Shown piece after piece: positions 15,837 to 22,554 of a DNA stretch of 22,554 bases. The DNA lies in contig CAYXRK010000067.1 of the NCBI GenBank assembly GCA_964467615.1, positions 1 to 22,554 of the forward strand. The letters are read 5' to 3'. Each line of letters starts with the position of its first letter. Position 1 is the stretch's first letter. The stretch comes from CAYXRK01 sp964467615 (lineage in GTDB: Bacteria; Hydrogenedentota; Hydrogenedentia; Hydrogenedentales; GCA-2746185). The notes beneath the pieces are model-generated. The model ran no database searches. It worked only from the letters and a program-made list of their open reading frames with translations, and was not told where the DNA came from. A program made the translations under genes and the position numbers.

Positions 15837-16367
15837 ATGAATAGTGTAACGGGCTTAGCGCCCATCGGATTAATGGGCGCCGGGCCGCAATCGGCCTTGG
15901 ATCACCTGTTGGAGTCGCCCGCGGCGAAGATCGCGGCGTTGAACGCAAAGGCGGACGAAGACCAAACCGCCACGCGCGTGCTCAACGCCGAACTTGACCG
16001 CGATGCGTTCCTTCAACTACTGGTCCTGCAATTGCGTAACCAGGACCCCCTCAATCCGCAAGACAACACGGACATGCTGGCCCAATTGGCCCAGTTCTCC
16101 GCCCTGGAGCAAATGAACAACCTGAACGACACCTTCGAGCAGTTCAGTGGAAATATGGATCAACTCAACTTTATTTCCGCCAGCGCGCTCGTGGGCCGGC
16201 ATGTAGCAGGGCTCGACCTGAACGGACTACCGCGACAGGGAATTGTCGATAGCGTCCACCTCGACGGCAGTGTGGTTGTGCTCTCCGTAGATGGTGAACT
16301 CATGTCGATGGCCGGCGTGCTCGAGGTCGGACAGCCACAGGCAAAGGTGGTGGAGAAAGGCAAATGA
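15837..16367 (+). CDS. flgD: Flagellar hook assembly/cap protein FlgD
   Basis: 176 aa from ATG 15837, with AGAGGAAG upstream. The conserved FlgD core reads AFLQLLVLQLRNQDPLNPQD and then AQLAQFSALEQMNNL. The C-terminal part (SASALVGRHVAGLDLNG to VVLSVDGELMSMAGVLEVGQ) is a small beta region. At 176 aa it is shorter than the enterobacterial protein and lacks most of the FnIII/tudor part, as in Bacillus and spirochete forms. FlgD caps the growing hook and guides FlgE assembly. The stop overlaps the next gene by ATGA. Confidence 0.96.
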   Translation: MNSVTGLAPIGLMGAGPQSALDHLLESPAAKIAALNAKADEDQTATRVLNAELDRDAFLQLLVLQLRNQDPLNPQDNTDMLAQLAQFSALEQMNNLNDTFEQFSGNMDQLNFISASALVGRHVAGLDLNGLPRQGIVDSVHLDGSVVVLSVDGELMSMAGVLEVGQPQAKVVEKGK

Positions 16368-16807
16368 TAGACCGTGTCAATCTTCACGCCGTCCGGGGAG
16401 CGGACAATTCCGCTACCCTCGTCCGGCCGCTTCGGAAAGCCGAGGACGGATTTGCGGGCTTGTTGGAGCAGACGCTCCGGCAGGCCACGCCGGTCAAGTT
16501 CTCGGCCCACGCTGCGGAGCGAATGCGCCAACGCGGTATCGAGTTCGGACCTGAGACCCTGACTCGAATCGCCGAGGCGCTCGAGGAGGCGTCCGTGAAG
16601 GGAGCGCGCGAGGCCGTGTTGTTGGTTGAAAACCACGCACTGGTCGCGAGCGTGCCTAATCGGACGGTGATTACCGTAGTTGATCTGAAACCCGGAGAAC
16701 ATACGGTGTTTACGAACATCGATAGCGTTGTGGTAGTCGCGGCGAACGAAGCCGTTTCGCATGAAACAGCGAAAATTTCGCCGTTGAATTGGAACCCATC
16801 ACTCTAG
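16364..16807 (+). CDS. Flagellar operon protein, TIGR02530 type
   Basis: 147 aa from ATG 16364, overlapping the flgD stop. The core motif KFSAHAAERMRQRGIEF followed by EALEEASVKGAREAVLLVEN and VPNRTVITVVDL is characteristic of the family of unknown function found between flgD and flgE in many flagellar operons. It has no signal peptide or membrane segment. Its conserved place suggests a role in hook assembly, but none is established to my knowledge. The last about 20 residues (ETAKISPLNWNPSL) extend past the usual end. Confidence 0.88.
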   Translation: MIDRVNLHAVRGADNSATLVRPLRKAEDGFAGLLEQTLRQATPVKFSAHAAERMRQRGIEFGPETLTRIAEALEEASVKGAREAVLLVENHALVASVPNRTVITVVDLKPGEHTVFTNIDSVVVVAANEAVSHETAKISPLNWNPSL

Positions 16808-16932
16808 ATCGGGGCGGATCGCGCCTGATCATTACTGTTTGAAACAAACCGAAACACTATGGGCCGGACCCTCTGGGAGGCCCTGCGCCGCCGACTGACT
16901 GACGCGGCGCAACCGGAAGGGAGTTATCAATC
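16808..16932 (+). promoter_or_regulatory. flgE leader with hairpins
   Basis: This short gap contains GTTTG-AAA-CAAAC (16837-16849) and a perfect 8-bp stem TGCGCCGC/TGCGCCGC-complement (16884-16891 with 16904-16911, loop 12). The ribosome-binding site GGAAGGGAG follows at 16915-16923. The second stem ends a few bases before it and could affect flgE translation. No good promoter is visible. Confidence 0.45.
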
Positions 16933-18246
16933 ATGGGTAGTGCAATCTTTACTGGCGTCACGGGCCTCGCTGCATTCCAGCGCCGCCTCGACGTCGTCGC
17001 CAACAACATCGCGAATGTGAATACCCCTGGGTATCGTTCGTCTCGGGTGCTCTTTGAAGACTTATTCAGCCAAACACTCCAAGGCGCGAGGGCGCCGGAG
17101 GGGAATTTCGGCGGCAGCAATCCAATCCAGGTGGGACTCGGTGTTCGAATCGGCACGATTGACATCGACTTTTCGCAGGGGTCCTTGCAGACTACCGGGG
17201 TGTCCTCGGACATGGCCATCCAAGGCGCGGGGTTCTTCGTGTTGAGCGATGGCACGGGAAACCTGTATTCGCGGGACGGTTCGTTCTCGCTGAATTCGAG
17301 CGGCTTGGTCATCGATCCGGCAACGGGCCTGCGTGTCCAAGGCTTCCTTGCGGACGAAAACGGCAACATTAACACCGAGGGTGCGCCGTCGGATTTGCTC
17401 GTGCCGGTCGGCGGCACTGCGATCGTACGTGCGACGACGCTGGCAAACCTGGTCGGCAATTTGGACGCGGAGGCCTTGGCAGCGACGCCGACGGTCGTTA
17501 CGCGAACCCTCCGGGTCTTCGACTCGTTGGGCGTTGCCCGCGACGTGACGTTGACGTTCACGAAACGCACGCAAGTGAGCGTGGGGCCTGACACGTTCAA
17601 CGCCTGGGAATGGGAAACCGAGTTCAACGCTACGGACGTTACTAACACCGGCGGCGAAACCGGCGTGCTTCTGTTCAATTCGGACGGCACGTTGGCCGAC
17701 GTCGGCTCGGTGAATGGGGCGGACGCCTTTACCGCCCTACCCGGCGATGCGGTGTCGATTCCGATCTCCGCATTCACCGGCGACTCAATCCCGACGACCC
17801 CGTTCGAGTTTGATATCAACTTCAACCTCGTGACGGAACTTGCCGGGGAGAGCGACGTGTCGCTGTCGAGTCAGAACGGTTTCCCCCGCGGCGTGTTGGA
17901 AAGCTTCAACATCGGCGGGACCGGAACGATTAACGGCGTGTTCAGCAACGGGCTGACGCTCGTGATCGGTCAGGTCGCGCTGGCGAACTTCGCTAACGTG
18001 GGCGGCGTCGAACGTGCAGGAGACAACCTATTCCGCGAGACGCTCGCGTCAGGCGACGCGCAGATTGGCGTTTCCGGCACGGGCGGCCGCGGGCAGGTCA
18101 ACGGCGGCGTGCTTGAAGGCTCGAATGTTGACCTCGGCCGCGAATTCAGTAGTATGATCATCACGCAACGCGGATTTCAGGCGAACGCCCGGACGATAAC
18201 GGCGTCCGACACGTTGCTTCAGGAGACGGTGAACCTCATCCGGTAA
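16933..18246 (+). CDS. flgE: Flagellar hook protein FlgE
   Basis: 437 aa. The N-terminus has FTGVTGLAAFQRRLDVVANN and NIANVNTPGYRSSRVLFEDL, the rod/hook signature. FlgE features follow: QGSLQTTGVSSDMAIQGAGF, YSRDGSFSLNSSGLVIDP and the FlgE domain TRTLRVFDSLGVARDVTLTF. The C-terminus (GSNVDLGREFSSMIITQRGF) completes the coiled-coil pair. It forms the extracellular hook joint. The protein has no cysteine, so the Cys-dependent lysinoalanine cross-link of spirochete hooks is not possible. This matters because the gene order otherwise resembles spirochetes. A strong hairpin follows the stop. Confidence 0.96.
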   Translation: MGSAIFTGVTGLAAFQRRLDVVANNIANVNTPGYRSSRVLFEDLFSQTLQGARAPEGNFGGSNPIQVGLGVRIGTIDIDFSQGSLQTTGVSSDMAIQGAGFFVLSDGTGNLYSRDGSFSLNSSGLVIDPATGLRVQGFLADENGNINTEGAPSDLLVPVGGTAIVRATTLANLVGNLDAEALAATPTVVTRTLRVFDSLGVARDVTLTFTKRTQVSVGPDTFNAWEWETEFNATDVTNTGGETGVLLFNSDGTLADVGSVNGADAFTALPGDAVSIPISAFTGDSIPTTPFEFDINFNLVTELAGESDVSLSSQNGFPRGVLESFNIGGTGTINGVFSNGLTLVIGQVALANFANVGGVERAGDNLFRETLASGDAQIGVSGTGGRGQVNGGVLEGSNVDLGREFSSMIITQRGFQANARTITASDTLLQETVNLIR

Positions 18247-18258
18247 TTTACTAAGTGA

Positions 18259-18287
18259 GAGGGCCGGAGGAATTTCCTCCGGCCCTC
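18259..18287 (+). terminator. Strong hairpin between flgE and flbD
   Basis: A perfect 12-bp stem, GAGGGCCGGAGG at 18259-18270 pairing with 18276-18287, has a five-base loop. It is followed by GCTTGAC, not a T tract. It could be an imperfect terminator, or an mRNA 3'-end stabiliser or processing site that sets flgE output above the stator genes downstream. Confidence 0.6.
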
Positions 18288-18300
18288 GCTTGACGCATTC

Positions 18301-18495
18301 ATGATTAAAGTCACCCGCCTCAACGGCAGTTCATTCGTGGTCAACGCGGAGATGATCCGCGAGATCGAGGCCACGCCCGACACCATCATCACGCTGTCGA
18401 GCGGTCAAAAGTTCATGGTGCGCGAATCCGTGGAAGCCGTTGCGAACGCGGTGATAGAATACAAACGCGCGATCATGGGGGTGAACGCGACGTAG
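18301..18495 (+). CDS. flbD: Flagellar protein FlbD (SwrD family)
   Basis: 64 aa, the usual length. MIKVTRLNGSSFVVNAEMIR, then IEATPDTIITLSSGQKFMVR and ESVEAVANAVIEYKRAI match the FlbD/SwrD family almost throughout. It lies between flgE and motA, as in spirochetes and Bacillus. In Bacillus the homologue SwrD raises motor torque, probably through the stator. This is distinct from the Caulobacter regulator also named FlbD. Its ATG comes 13 bases after the strong hairpin with no clear ribosome-binding site. Confidence 0.95.
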   Translation: MIKVTRLNGSSFVVNAEMIREIEATPDTIITLSSGQKFMVRESVEAVANAVIEYKRAIMGVNAT

Positions 18496-18513
18496 AGGGG
18501 GGTAGCGACAAGC

Positions 18514-19284
18514 ATGGACTTCGCTACGATTATCGGTATCGTCTCCGGTTTCGGGCTCATCATCGTCTCCATTCTCATGGGGCCGAGCCCGATCCTGTTT
18601 ATTAACATGCCCTCGATCATCATCGTCGTGGGCGGGACCTTCGCGGCCACGCTCATCAATTACCCTCTGGGGCAAGTGCTTTCCATCCTCGGGCCCGTGC
18701 GCAAGGCGTTCTTCGTGCCGGAGAGCGATCCAGGCCGGCTCATCCAGAAGCTTGTCGAGCTATCCATCATCGCGCGTAAGGAAGGTATTCTCGCGCTTGA
18801 GCGTCACGTGAAGGATGCGGACGATCCGTTCCTTGCAAACAGTATTCGGTTGGCCATCGACGGCACTGCGCCGGACATGATTAGGTCCATTCTGAGGGCG
18901 GAAGTGGCGTCGATGGAGAGCCGTCACGCGTTGGGCCAGGCCGTCCTGTCCACGATGGGTGCAATCGCCCCGGCGTTTGGCATGATTGGCACGCTCATCG
19001 GCCTCGTCCAGATGCTCTCCGCAATGAAAGACCCCTCGAAAATCGGCCCGGCCATGGCCATCGCCATGCTGACCACGCTATACGGCGCGATCATCGCGTA
19101 TGTGATTTGTATTCCCACCGCGGGCAAGCTGAAGGTCCGCACGGCATCCGAACTTCTTGCTAAGGAAATGACGATCGAGGGAATACTCGCGATTCAATCC
19201 GGGGACAACCCGCGTATCGTTGAACAGAAATTGAGAGCGTTCGTCGCGCCGGACCAACGCGTCGACATAGTGGTAGCGCGGTAG
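18514..19284 (+). CDS. motA: Flagellar motor stator protein MotA
   Basis: 256 aa from ATG 18514, with GAGGGGGG upstream. Four membrane segments are visible at about 5-25, 33-52, 145-170 and 180-200. The cytoplasmic loop has R88 and E96 in SIIARKEGILALERHV, matching the charged residues that contact FliG. APAFGMIGTLIGLVQMLSAM is the family signature with its channel proline. MotA forms the pentamer that turns around MotB to drive the rotor. Sequence alone does not show whether it uses H+ or Na+. Confidence 0.96.
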   Translation: MDFATIIGIVSGFGLIIVSILMGPSPILFINMPSIIIVVGGTFAATLINYPLGQVLSILGPVRKAFFVPESDPGRLIQKLVELSIIARKEGILALERHVKDADDPFLANSIRLAIDGTAPDMIRSILRAEVASMESRHALGQAVLSTMGAIAPAFGMIGTLIGLVQMLSAMKDPSKIGPAMAIAMLTTLYGAIIAYVICIPTAGKLKVRTASELLAKEMTIEGILAIQSGDNPRIVEQKLRAFVAPDQRVDIVVAR

Positions 19285-19296
19285 TCCGGCGATCTT

Positions 19297-20076
19297 ATGT
19301 TCACCGCCAGAAAACCCGAAGCGGTCGTGAACGTGCCAATTTGGGCGGTTACTTTCGCCGATTTGATGACGCTCATCCTCGCGTTTTTCGTGCTGTTGCT
19401 TTCCTTTACGACGTTCACGAAGCCGGAGGAATTCGATGTCGCGATGGAATCCTTTCGCGGCGCGGCGGGGATCATTCCCGGCGAACCGACCGAGGCCCGT
19501 ACCGTTCCGCGCGAACTGCCCACGGCCAGACCCGCCAAGACGGTCGAGGACCTCGCGCGCCGCGTTCGCGGACAATTGCAGGTCCTCGGCATGGACGACA
19601 ACGTGAAGGTCGAGTTCGAGGGTGAGGGCACCGTCAAGCTCAGTCTGCCGAACCAATTTCTGTTCGATACCGCGAGCGCTGACTTACGCGCGGACGTGTA
19701 TCCGGTGCTCAACAATGTCGCGGCCGTCTTGGCCGACTATCCGACAGCCGAAGTCGAGGTGAGCGGCCACACGGACAATCAGCCCCTGCGCGCCTCGGGT
19801 ATCTACCGGGACAATTACGACCTGAGTTATCACCGGGCCGAATCGGTGGGGCGGTATCTGATGGCCGAACGCATCGAAAATATACGCATGATCGCCGCTG
19901 GGGACCGCGAGCCCATCGGTACGAACGAGACCGAAGAAGGCCGCCAAGCCAACCGGCGCGTGGAAATTCGAGTGACCGGTCTTGCTGGCGCAGGGACGAT
20001 AGAACGTTTTGGGGGGCGGAACGGGGGCTTGACAAGCGGACAAACACAATCGACCATAGGAACCAGGCAGAACTAG
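19297..20076 (+). CDS. motB: Flagellar motor stator protein MotB
   Basis: 259 aa. A short N-terminus and one membrane segment (about 15-38, WAVTFADLMTLILAFFVLLL) contain the ion-binding D22. The plug and linker region (about 45-110) leads to an OmpA-like peptidoglycan-binding domain with FLFDTASADLRADVYPVLNN, then VSGHTDNQPLR and EEGRQANRRVEIRV. MotB anchors the stator to the cell wall and carries the ion. It sits 12 bases after motA. The TFADLMTLILAFFVLL helix fits a proton-type MotB more than PomB, but that is not decisive. Confidence 0.96.
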   Translation: MFTARKPEAVVNVPIWAVTFADLMTLILAFFVLLLSFTTFTKPEEFDVAMESFRGAAGIIPGEPTEARTVPRELPTARPAKTVEDLARRVRGQLQVLGMDDNVKVEFEGEGTVKLSLPNQFLFDTASADLRADVYPVLNNVAAVLADYPTAEVEVSGHTDNQPLRASGIYRDNYDLSYHRAESVGRYLMAERIENIRMIAAGDREPIGTNETEEGRQANRRVEIRVTGLAGAGTIERFGGRNGGLTSGQTQSTIGTRQN

Positions 20077-20079
20077 ACA

Positions 20080-20679
20080 ATGTCACAAGAAACTAAGGCG
20101 GGTGAAGAGCAGGCTGCGGGCGGCGGCATGCTGAAGATTGTAATCCCGATCGTCGCGGTGCTGATCGCCGCGGGCGGCGGCTTCGCGGCGTACATGTTCG
20201 TCGTCGCTCCCAGACTTTCCGGCGGCGCAGAGCAGGCCGAGGGGGCCGCCGACGAATCGGGCCACGGCGCGCCCGCGGAAGCGTCGTCTGGACACGGCGC
20301 GCCAAAAGAGGGAGAGGCCGCCGCCGCCCCCGTCATCAAGGCGATTCATTTCGAGCAGAAGTACGTCAACGTGATCATGCCGAGTCCCGATATGGCGGCG
20401 TCGACGTTTGTTTTTGGTGTGGACATCGAGTGCAACGACGCGGAGACGGCAGCGTTGATAGAGGCGAACCGCGCGCGATTCGAGGACATGGTGATCAAGA
20501 TGCACGATTCGCGCACGCGCAAGGAGCTCGACGACACGCTGAGTCTCAAGGAAAGCATCCAGCGGCAAGTTAAACAGAAGGGCAACGATATGCTCGCGCG
20601 GTTGCAAGGGGAGAAGCCCAAGGAAAACATTAAGATTGTGGATGTTTTCCATCACATTTTCGCGGTACAGGACAACTGA
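20080..20679 (+). CDS. fliL: Flagellar basal body-associated protein FliL
   Basis: 199 aa. A short cytoplasmic N-terminus precedes one membrane segment (about 18-40, LKIVIPIVAVLIAAGGGFAA). A linker with two HGAP motifs (about 65-80) leads to a periplasmic FliL domain (about 90-199, including AIHFEQKYVNVIMPSPDMAA and LIEANRARFEDMVIKMHDSR). The end KENIKIVDVFHHIFAVQ is typical. FliL forms a ring around MotB and strengthens or stabilises the stator. The gene after fliL is normally fliM. Here fliN begins two bases after the stop. Confidence 0.93.
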   Translation: MSQETKAGEEQAAGGGMLKIVIPIVAVLIAAGGGFAAYMFVVAPRLSGGAEQAEGAADESGHGAPAEASSGHGAPKEGEAAAAPVIKAIHFEQKYVNVIMPSPDMAASTFVFGVDIECNDAETAALIEANRARFEDMVIKMHDSRTRKELDDTLSLKESIQRQVKQKGNDMLARLQGEKPKENIKIVDVFHHIFAVQDN

Positions 20680-20681
20680 CT

Positions 20682-21011
20682 ATGGCCCGATCTGCTGAAG
20701 CCCAACAACTCGTACAGGACGACCGTGGCGCACCGTCCGAGCACCTCGACTTACCGGACTTGTATTCGGTCAGGCTGACGCTGACCGTCGAACTCGGCCG
20801 CACCAAAATACTCGTACGCGATGTCCTTGCGCTCGAGGAAGGCTCGGTGGTGCGGCTCGACAAAATGGCGGGTGAGATGGCGGACATACGTGTCAACGGC
20901 CTTCCACTGGGCCGCGGGGAAATCGTCGTCGTGGGCGACGAATTACAGCTTCGCATTTCCGAAATCAGCGGTATGGGGGACCTGCTCGATGACGCGGGCG
21001 GAGGCCAGTAG
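20682..21011 (+). CDS. fliN: Flagellar motor switch protein FliN (SpoA domain)
   Basis: 109 aa. One SpoA/FliN domain covers about residues 25-100: YSVRLTLTVELGRTKILVRD, LEEGSVVRLDKMAGEMADIR and VNGLPLGRGEIVVVGDELQL. The N-terminus (MARSAEAQQLVQDD) has no EIDALL motif. FliN forms the base of the C ring and binds FliH to dock export complexes. Only one SpoA domain is present and the protein is far too short for FliM, whose gene is missing here. It starts two bases after fliL. The next gene probably starts inside it at 20989. Confidence 0.94.
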   Translation: MARSAEAQQLVQDDRGAPSEHLDLPDLYSVRLTLTVELGRTKILVRDVLALEEGSVVRLDKMAGEMADIRVNGLPLGRGEIVVVGDELQLRISEISGMGDLLDDAGGGQ

Positions 21012-21747
21012 TGCTAGCGCGGCGGGGACCATCATCGTGCGCTCGGTACTGGGCGCAGTGCCGTTGATCGCGCTCGCGTGTTTATGCACCGTGGTCTTCG
21101 CCCAGGAGGGCGGCAGCGCGCCTCCTCGCGAAGAAGATGCGCCGCCACCCATGCAGCAGACGACCGTCCGGCCGGAAGTGGCGGAGTCCGATCCCTTGCT
21201 CGATGCGGTGCGCGGGAAAATGACGGAAAAGGCGCGGCCCGCGGAGGAGCAGCGCGTTGTTCCGCGGCAGCAGGGGAGAGATGACGCAGCGAAAACGACC
21301 CTTACTGGGGCCTACTACCTGCGCGCGATCATGGCGCTGTGCGCGGTGGTCGCGCTGATACTGGTTCTCGCGTACGCAGCACGAAGGTTTGGCGCGAAGA
21401 CGGCGCTGCTGCCGACCGCGGACTTGGGCGAAGTCATTGGCCGCGTGTATTTGGCCAGGGGGCAAACGCTTTACTACGTGCGGACGGGAGGGCGCGTGTT
21501 GGTGATCGGCGCGACGAACTCCGCGATGCGGACGATCTCGGAGTTCGACGAAGCGGCGTTTCAGCCCACCGCGATCGAGGGGGAGAACGATGAATTCGAT
21601 CCGGACAGTTTTTTGGGGCAGCTAACGGCGTCGTCGAAGAGAATGACGGCGGCCAAACCAGACGGTGGACCGGTCGAGGTAGACGATATTGCGGCGCTGC
21701 GTGGGCAAATTCAGCGGCTGCAGGAGCGTATCCGCGAGGATCGGTAG
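20989..21747 (+). CDS. fliO: Flagellar biosynthetic protein FliO
   Basis: 252 aa from ATG 20989, which has GGGGGA eight bases upstream and overlaps the end of fliN by 23 bases. GTG 21037 would also give a signal peptide. The signal-like segment VRSVLGAVPLIALACLCTVV is followed by FAQ, a plausible cleavage site. A linker of about 70 residues precedes a second membrane segment (about 107-126, RAIMALCAVVALILVLAYAA). The cytoplasmic FliO domain follows (LGEVIGRVYLARGQTLYYVR and TGGRVLVIGATNSAM). FliO is a scaffold that helps FliP form the export gate. It is longer than most FliO proteins, mainly through the periplasmic linker and the acidic C-terminal tail. Confidence 0.85.
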   Translation: MTRAEASSASAAGTIIVRSVLGAVPLIALACLCTVVFAQEGGSAPPREEDAPPPMQQTTVRPEVAESDPLLDAVRGKMTEKARPAEEQRVVPRQQGRDDAAKTTLTGAYYLRAIMALCAVVALILVLAYAARRFGAKTALLPTADLGEVIGRVYLARGQTLYYVRTGGRVLVIGATNSAMRTISEFDEAAFQPTAIEGENDEFDPDSFLGQLTASSKRMTAAKPDGGPVEVDDIAALRGQIQRLQERIREDR

Positions 21748-22498
21748 CGCGGCATTTGCGTTGGCGGGGGGCGCGGCGTTTGCACAAGACGCCGCCGATG
21801 CGCCTGCGCAGCCGAACCCGATCGACATCGCGGGGACCCTGCAAGACGCGTTGAACGCGAACAACATCAGCACATCGCTCTTCGTGTTTTTGATGCTTAC
21901 GCTGCTGACGCTCGCGCCGGCGTTTCTCGTCATGACGACGTCGTTCGTGCGCATCATCGTCGTCTTCGGATTTTTGCGCCAGGCGATGGCGACGCAGCAA
22001 TCGCCGCCCAACCAAGTGCTGATCGGCCTCGCGTTGTTTCTTACGTTCTTCATCATGATGCCCACCTGGCAGCGCGTAAACAGCGAGGCGCTGCAGCCGT
22101 ATATTGACGGCGAAATTCAGACGCTCGAGGAGTTCGGGACCGCAGGTATGAAACCGATCCGCGAGTTCATGTTCGCCCAACTCGAGGGACATCCGGACGA
22201 CCTTGTGCTGTTCCTCGACATTGCCAAGATGGATCCGCCGGAGACGCGCGATGATGTGCCGTGGTATGTCGTCGTGCCGGCGTTCATGATCAACGAACTG
22301 CGCACCGCGTTTCAGATGGGCTTCGTCATCTACATTCCGTTTCTCGTCATCGACATGGTGGTGGCGAGCACGCTCATGGCGATGGGCATGATGATGCTGC
22401 CGCCGGTATTCGTGTCGTTGCCGTTCAAGATCATCCTGTTCGTGCTGGTCGACGGCTGGTATCTGATCGTCAGCGAGCTCGTCCGCAGTTTCGCGTGA
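21689..22498 (+). CDS. fliP: Flagellar biosynthetic protein FliP
   Basis: 269 aa from TTG 21689, which has GAGGTAG eight bases upstream; GTG 21701 is also possible. The start lies inside fliO. A signal peptide (IGSAAFALAGGAAFA then QDAA) is followed by four membrane segments. The first segment is SLFVFLMLTLLTLAPAFLVM, joined by TTSFVRIIVVFGFLRQAMAT. The next has QVLIGLALFLTFFIMMPTWQ, and the last two lie in FQMGFVIYIPFLVIDMVVAS and SLPFKIILFVLVDGWYLIVS. All of these are strongly conserved. FliP forms the pentameric core of the export gate with FliQ and FliR. It is complete. No fliQ start follows within the remaining 56 bases. Confidence 0.95.
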   Translation: MRRCVGKFSGCRSVSARIGSAAFALAGGAAFAQDAADAPAQPNPIDIAGTLQDALNANNISTSLFVFLMLTLLTLAPAFLVMTTSFVRIIVVFGFLRQAMATQQSPPNQVLIGLALFLTFFIMMPTWQRVNSEALQPYIDGEIQTLEEFGTAGMKPIREFMFAQLEGHPDDLVLFLDIAKMDPPETRDDVPWYVVVPAFMINELRTAFQMGFVIYIPFLVIDMVVASTLMAMGMMMLPPVFVSLPFKIILFVLVDGWYLIVSELVRSFA

Positions 22499-22554
22499 AT
22501 ACAATCGCGAGTTGCCTGCTTCCCGCGTTGTGTCTAGCGGCCACGGTCACAACC
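22495..22554 (+). CDS. Start of unidentified gene with signal-like N-terminus (partial)
   Basis: GTG 22495 overlaps the fliP stop (GTGA) and opens a frame to the window edge, reading MNTIASCLLPALCLAATVTT. This hydrophobic start looks like a signal peptide. It does not resemble the usual FliQ N-terminus, which is the expected next gene. Only 20 codons are visible, so both the gene and its start are uncertain; fliQ could begin after the window. Confidence 0.3.
   Translation, partial: MNTIASCLLPALCLAATVTT

Overview
This window is one long, almost entirely plus-strand flagellar gene cluster from a GC-rich bacterium. Gene order is: large TPR membrane protein, small FlgN/FliT-like helical protein, PAS histidine kinase, NtrC-type sigma-54 activator, flgB, flgC, fliE, fliF, fliG, fliH, fliI, fliJ, a MotE/FlbB-like protein, fliK, flgD, a TIGR02530-type flagellar operon protein, flgE, flbD, motA, motB, fliL, fliN, fliO, fliP, and the first codons of an unidentified gene. 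From memory, the stretch fliE-fliF-fliG-fliH-fliI-fliJ-flbB-fliK-flgD-flgE-flbD-motA-motB-fliL closely follows the large flagellar operon of spirochetes. Base composition and the adjacent FG-GAP fragment suggest a poorly sampled phylum (Planctomycetota/Hydrogenedentota-like is a guess). I cannot fix the taxon from sequence alone.

Region 1 (1-308) holds the broken 3' end of an FG-GAP repeat gene, a small hairpin and a plausible sigma-70 promoter. Region 2 (309-6807) is a putative regulatory and accessory block: a 1174-residue TPR protein, a probable export chaperone, and an FlrB/FlrC-like two-component pair. Region 3 (6808-14044) encodes the proximal rod, MS ring, switch protein FliG and export ATPase complex. 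It is preceded by a candidate sigma-54 promoter and ends in a run of ATGA start/stop overlaps (fliH-fliI-fliJ-motE/flbB-like). Region 4 (14045-18495), after a 417-base non-coding gap, encodes hook-length control, hook cap and hook. Region 5 (18514-22554) encodes the stator, FliL, the C-ring protein FliN and the export gate proteins FliO and FliP.

The most striking observation is in the TPR protein. Its predicted cytoplasmic N-terminal half carries seven copies of a short motif that matches the CheY-P-binding N-terminal peptide of FliM (E. coli FliM: LSQAEIDALL). The Q and D positions are the same in all seven copies. A single membrane segment follows, then a long, probably periplasmic, TPR region. 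In the same cluster fliM is absent from its usual place between fliL and fliN. I infer a possible multivalent CheY-P (or switch-component) docking protein at the motor, perhaps related in role to the TPR and FlbB collar proteins of spirochete motors. This is a hypothesis; the sequence shows only the motifs, the predicted topology and the gene context.
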